Positions 60,414 through 64,000 of a stretch of DNA of 64,000 bases are shown here, one piece after another. How positions within the stretch are numbered: position 1 is the stretch's first letter; every line of letters starts with the position of its first letter. The DNA is taken from NCBI RefSeq assembly GCF_024298885.1, contig NZ_CP101166.1:2479149-2543148 (forward strand), written 5' to 3'. The notes under the pieces were generated by a model, which saw nothing but the letters and a program-made list of their open reading frames with translations, had not been told where the DNA came from and searched no databases. Position numbers and translations under genes: made by a program. This DNA is from Haloglomus halophilum (lineage in GTDB: Archaea > Halobacteriota > Halobacteria > Halobacteriales > Haloarculaceae).

Positions 60414-61490
60414 TCAGAAGTCCTGCAGTTCTTCGAGCGTCGCGGCAGCAGCACCCGAATCGAGCGCCTCGCGTGCGGTGTCGAGGCCGGCGTCGATGTC
60501 GTCGGCGTCGCCGCGGGCGTAGATGCGGAGCGCGGCGTTGAGCGCGACGGCGTCGGCGAAGCGGTCCGTCCGGTCGCCGTGCAGCACGGCCTCCGTGATG
60601 GCCGCGGAGTCGCGTGCGATGTCGTCGACCTGGAGGTCCTCGCTCTCGAAGTCCATCCCGTACTCGGGGGTCTCGATGTCGAAGTCCTCCACGTCGTCGC
60701 CCCGGTCCCAGACAGCGACCTTCGTGCTTCCGGGACGGATATCGTCGTACCCCTCGAGCCCCTGGAACATCACGACGCGGTCCATGTCGGCGGTCTCGGC
60801 CTGCTGGAACGTCTCGATGATGCGGACGGCGTACGGGAGGTGGTAGAACGAGCCCAGGTGGACGCCGGCGTCGGCGGGGTTCGCGAGCGTCTCGATGGTG
60901 TTGACGAACGTGCGGACGCCCATCTCGTCGCGCCGGTCGAACAGGTCGGTCACGCCCGGGTTGAACTTCGGCTGGTAGTAGTAGCCGAAGCCGACGTCGT
61001 CGGTCATCGCCGCCGAGGCCTCCGGGTCGAGGTCCGTCTCGACGCCGAGTTCGTCGAGGACCTGCTTGTAGGAGTCCTGTTTCTGGGTCGGCACGCGGTC
61101 ACCCGAGTGGGCCACGACTGGCGTGCCCGCGGCCGCGGCCGTGACGCCCGCGGCGACGCCGAGCAGGGCGGTCCGGCCCTTGCCGTCGTAGTTGGCGCCG
61201 CAGTCGACGGGGTCGCAGTCCGGCGCGTGCCCGACGACGGACTCCTCGGCCATCACGTCGACGTAGGCACCCAGCTCCTCGGGCGTGTTGCGCTTCCAGC
61301 GGTTGGCCAGCCAGAACGCCCCCAGCGTGGTCGGGTCGGGCTCGCCCGCGAGGATGCGCGCGAACGCGTCGCGGGCCTGCTCGCGGGTCATGTCGTCGGC
61401 GGACTTGTGTCCTGAGCCGACGACCTCCGTCATCAGTCGCTTGAGGGGCCACTCCCCGAACTCGGTGTCGGGCTCGGTCGCTTTCGCCAT
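60414..61490 (-). CDS. Anthranilate phosphoribosyltransferase-like (TrpD/TrpD2 family) protein
   Basis: Encodes 358 residues. The glycosyltransferase family 3 helical N-terminal domain (KRLMTEVVGSGHKSADDMTREQARDAFARIL, then GAFWLANRWKRNTPEELGAYVDVM) is followed by DCGANYDGKGRTALLGVAAGVTAAAAGTPVVAHSGDRVPTQ and DVGFGYYYQPKFNP. The usual TrpD phosphoribosyl-diphosphate motif and the anthranilate site are changed, so I would not call it true TrpD. It may act on another nucleobase or on nucleic acid, as suggested for TrpD2/YbiB. Single gene. Confidence 0.75.
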   Translation of the reverse strand: MAKATEPDTEFGEWPLKRLMTEVVGSGHKSADDMTREQARDAFARILAGEPDPTTLGAFWLANRWKRNTPEELGAYVDVMAEESVVGHAPDCDPVDCGANYDGKGRTALLGVAAGVTAAAAGTPVVAHSGDRVPTQKQDSYKQVLDELGVETDLDPEASAAMTDDVGFGYYYQPKFNPGVTDLFDRRDEMGVRTFVNTIETLANPADAGVHLGSFYHLPYAVRIIETFQQAETADMDRVVMFQGLEGYDDIRPGSTKVAVWDRGDDVEDFDIETPEYGMDFESEDLQVDDIARDSAAITEAVLHGDRTDRFADAVALNAALRIYARGDADDIDAGLDTAREALDSGAAAATLEELQDF

Positions 61491-61594
61491 ACCCCACCGT
61501 CGGGTCGGCGGCATCAAAAACACCCCGCGTCGCTCCCAGGTCCCGGGCACCCGTCCAGTTGTCGCCCTCGTCGGGGTGGACCCGGTGCAGCGGC

Positions 61595-62893
61595 TCACCC
61601 CTCGCCGGCGTCGGCCTTGATGCGCTGGGCCTTCGCCGGGCCGACGCCGTCGGCCACGGTCAGGTCCGCCGCCGCGGCCGCGCGCACGTCGGCCACGGAC
61701 TCGAAGCCCGCCGCCCGGAGCGCCTCGGCCGTCGTCGGCCCCACGCCGTCGAGGTCCGTCAGCACCCGGTCGTCGGCCGTCGTCGTGGCGTCGCCGGGCG
61801 TCGCCGAGGCGTCCGTCACCTCGACGTCGACGGCGCCGTCGTCGCCCGCCGCGGTCGACCCGGCCTCGGCGTCCGCGGCTCCGTTCGATTCGGGGCCGCC
61901 GCCCGTGTCGTCGGTGCTGCTACCAGTGTCGTCCGTGCCGCTGCCCGCGTCCGTCACGTCGATGCGGACGCCCCGGGAGGCCCGGCCCTCGGGTTCGGCG
62001 TCGCGGGTCGCCGGTCCCTGTGGAAGTTCGGAATCGACAGCCGCCAGGTCGGCGGTGAGGTCCCAGAGCCGGCGCGCCAGTGTGTCGTCCTTGGTGGTCC
62101 GTGCCGGGTCGGTCAGCTCCCGCTTGTCGAAGTACTCGCCGGTGACGCCCTCGACGCCCTCGGCCGCGGCGAGATACGCCAGCGCCCGGCCGCCGTCCTC
62201 GACACTGTCGGTCAGTCCGGGGATCGAGGGCAGTGCGGAGAGCGCGTCGGCACCCAGCGACAGCGGGAACGGCAGGTCACGGGTGAAGTTGCTCTCGGGG
62301 ATGTTGCCGGGGTGGAAGCAGTTGGCCGTCGCGGGGCCGAGCCGGCGCGCGAGCTCGCGCGTGAACAGGACGTTACAGAGCTTCGACTCGCAGTAGCGCT
62401 CGACCGCCGGGCCCGTCAGGCCGCGCTTGCGCTCGACCATGTCGAGGTCGAGCTGCGCGAAGCGGTGCGCGACCGATGCCGTGTTCACCACGCGGGCGTC
62501 CTCGGCGAGGTGGTCGGCCAGCTCGTGCGTGAGGACGAACGGCGCGACGTGGTTGACGCCGAATATCATCCCGAACCCCTGCTCGGTGTGGCCACGGTAG
62601 CTGGTGTAGAGACCGGCGTTGTTGCAGAGGACATCCAGTTCGTCGGTCGCGCCTTTTACCGCGTCCGCGAGGTCGCGGACCTTCTCGAGGTCCGTGAAGT
62701 CCGCGGGGTGGAAGGAGGCCTCGCCGCCGGCGTCCTCGATGGCGTCGACGGTCGCCTGCCCGCGCTCCGCGTCGCGCCCGTGGACGAGGACACGTGCCCC
62801 GCGGGCACCGAGGCGGATGGCGCCGTCCCGTCCGACGCCGCTGGTCGCCCCCGTCACGAGTATCGTGCGTCCGGAGAGGTCCGGTAGGTCCAT
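61595..62893 (-). CDS. SDR fused to a C-terminal helix-hairpin-helix domain
   Basis: Encodes 432 residues. Residues 1-285 are an SDR of the retinol-dehydrogenase-like type: TGATSGVG (14-21), NNAGLYTS, NTASVAHRF as Ser region and YCESK as YxxxK, then an FxP substrate loop. A linker of about 85 acidic, Thr/Ser/Gly-rich residues leads to a helix-hairpin-helix domain (about 378-432) with LDGVGPTTAEALRAAGF and VADGVGPAKAQRI, the GVGP turns that bind DNA backbone or act as protein-binding modules. The close relative at 63030 has only the SDR part. Confidence 0.85.
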   Translation of the reverse strand: MDLPDLSGRTILVTGATSGVGRDGAIRLGARGARVLVHGRDAERGQATVDAIEDAGGEASFHPADFTDLEKVRDLADAVKGATDELDVLCNNAGLYTSYRGHTEQGFGMIFGVNHVAPFVLTHELADHLAEDARVVNTASVAHRFAQLDLDMVERKRGLTGPAVERYCESKLCNVLFTRELARRLGPATANCFHPGNIPESNFTRDLPFPLSLGADALSALPSIPGLTDSVEDGGRALAYLAAAEGVEGVTGEYFDKRELTDPARTTKDDTLARRLWDLTADLAAVDSELPQGPATRDAEPEGRASRGVRIDVTDAGSGTDDTGSSTDDTGGGPESNGAADAEAGSTAAGDDGAVDVEVTDASATPGDATTTADDRVLTDLDGVGPTTAEALRAAGFESVADVRAAAAADLTVADGVGPAKAQRIKADAGEG

Positions 62894-63029
62894 ACGGCGG
62901 GTACGGTCGCGAGCCTAATGCCAGTTCCCGCGGTCATGGATGGGGGTTCTTTGTCCGGATTCGGACGCGACAGCGGGTGCCGGCGTGCCGTCGGGGACGT
63001 GGCGGTCCGCCGTGGTTCGGCCGCCCGGC

Positions 63030-63956
63030 TCAGGGCCAGTTCGGGTCCACGTCGACGAGGTCGGCCGACAGCGCCCACAGCCGGGTCGCGCGGTCCTCGT
63101 CGCGGGCGCTGGGCGAGGCGCGGGCCTTCCGCCGCTTGTTGAAGTACGCGCCGGTCACGGTCACGTTCGGGTCGGCAGCGAGCTTCGCCATCGCCCTCCC
63201 GCCGTCCTCGACGGTGTCGCTCACGCCGGGGACGAGGTCGAGGCTCTCCCACAGCAGCGAGCCGGGGAAGGCGAGGTCCCGGCCGACGCCGCTGCCCGGG
63301 ATGATGCCGGGATGGAAGCAGTTGCACTGCTGGTTCTCGCCGAGCCGCCGCGCGAGCTCCTTCGTGAACAGCACGTTGCAGAGCTTGGAGTTGGAGTAGA
63401 AGGCGAACCCGTTGAGCCCGGTCCGTTCGGTCACGCCGGTCGCCTGCCCGAGCTTCCGCAGGGGGGCCAGTTCCTTCGCGCCCGTGATGCCGGGGACGCC
63501 GGTGCGGCCGTTCTCGCGGATCTCCTCGAAGTCGAGGTCGCCGTTGCGGTGCGCGACCGATGCCGTGTTGACGACACGGCCGTCGTCGGCCAGCAGGTCG
63601 ATTATCTCGTGGGTGAGGAGGTAGCCCGCGAGGTGGTTGACGGCGAAGTGGAGCTCGAAGCCCTGCTCGCTCTCGCGGAACTCGTTGATGGCCAGCCCGG
63701 CGTTGTTGCAGATGACGTCGAGTTCGTCCACCGACTCGCGTATCTCCGCGGCGAACGCACGGACCGCATCGAGGTCGGCGAAGTCGGCGGCGTGGAAGGA
63801 GGCCTCGCCACCCGCCTCCTCGACCTGTGCGACCGTCTCGGCGCCGGCCTCGGCGTCGCGGCCGTGGACCAGTACGCGCCAGCCGTCGTCGCCGAGCCGG
63901 ACCGCCGCGTCCCGGCCGATCCCGCTCGTCGCCCCGGTGATGAGTGCCGTCGGCAT
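63030..63956 (-). CDS. Short-chain dehydrogenase, paralog of the SDR-HhH protein
   Basis: Encodes 308 residues. TGATSGIG, NNAGLAINEFRESEQGFELHFAVNHLAGY, NTASVAHR and YSNSK match the neighbour at 61595 step by step, including CFHPGIIPGSGVGRDLAFP. A 30-residue insert (about 155-185) lies before the catalytic Tyr. Here the C-terminus ends in an Arg-rich and acidic tail without a helix-hairpin-helix domain. The two genes point the same way, 136 bases apart. Confidence 0.9.
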   Translation of the reverse strand: MPTALITGATSGIGRDAAVRLGDDGWRVLVHGRDAEAGAETVAQVEEAGGEASFHAADFADLDAVRAFAAEIRESVDELDVICNNAGLAINEFRESEQGFELHFAVNHLAGYLLTHEIIDLLADDGRVVNTASVAHRNGDLDFEEIRENGRTGVPGITGAKELAPLRKLGQATGVTERTGLNGFAFYSNSKLCNVLFTKELARRLGENQQCNCFHPGIIPGSGVGRDLAFPGSLLWESLDLVPGVSDTVEDGGRAMAKLAADPNVTVTGAYFNKRRKARASPSARDEDRATRLWALSADLVDVDPNWP

Positions 63957-64000
63957 TCGTGTACGCTGTCTACACGCTAGAGGGTTTCATCCTTGCCCTT

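Overview
The window looks like a stretch of haloarchaeal (class Halobacteria) chromosome. The evidence is very high GC with G/C at third codon positions, strongly acidic predicted proteins, TATA-type promoters often only 25-35 bases from the start codon, tRNA genes without an encoded CCA end, and many families I associate with haloarchaea (DUF5790, HTH-10, KaiC-like, DUF58/DUF7519, Trm56). I find no rRNA operon, CRISPR array, transposase or prophage. Most of it reads as ordinary core and accessory chromosome.

Layout. 1-10.6 kb: partial GT87-type glycosyltransferase, secreted hypothetical, msrA, an amidohydrolase-type SAH/MTA deaminase, a secreted collagen-like protein, an AhcY-like hydrolase, a DUF5790 protein with a poly-Glu tail, a cupredoxin lipoprotein, a creatininase-family protein, an ABC exporter and a DUF192 protein. 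10.8-12.5 kb: tRNA-Val and tRNA-Phe, each followed by duplicated tRNA 3' ends mixed with hairpins that share a conserved loop; a pilin and a tiny zinc-finger gene lie between them. 12.5-25 kb: membrane proteins, HTH regulators, SDR, cspA, GT2, DUF429, a condensation-type acyltransferase, SurE and a split MgtE pair. 25-33 kb: three small genes, then a four-gene overlapping operon (transglutaminase, DUF7269, DUF58, DUF7519 types). 33-44.7 kb: TetR divergent from an unusual membrane-anchored double winged-helix regulator, a sulfite-oxidase-like enzyme, three tandem paralogous small membrane proteins, a DMT transporter, DsrE, MoxR and a RidA-cyclodeaminase pair. 44.7-45.5 kb: non-coding repeat island. 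45.5-64 kb: YchF, a HAD hydrolase, an ABC-2 transporter, Trm56, a heme-copper oxidase locus (subunits III, I, II), cyclophilin, an HTH-10 regulator, a tandem pair of degenerate RecA/KaiC-like proteins, a TrpD-family protein and two SDRs, one fused to a helix-hairpin-helix domain.

How genes fit together. The deaminase and the AhcY-like enzyme, two genes apart, together suggest recycling of S-adenosylhomocysteine through S-inosylhomocysteine. The transglutaminase/DUF58 operon and the MoxR ATPase 10 kb away are usually found together and probably act on one membrane or cell-surface process. Subunits I, II and III of an A-type oxidase make one terminal oxidase, although they lie in three transcription units.

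The most unusual things I see are non-coding: tRNA 3'-end arrays, a family of hairpins with variable stems and a near-constant GAGCGNAGCGA loop, and a 422-bp segment bounded by perfect 17-bp inverted repeats. Among proteins, the membrane-tethered regulator, the degenerate KaiC-like pair, the SDR-HhH fusion and an internally duplicated membrane protein stand out. All calls come from reading the sequence; no database search was possible.
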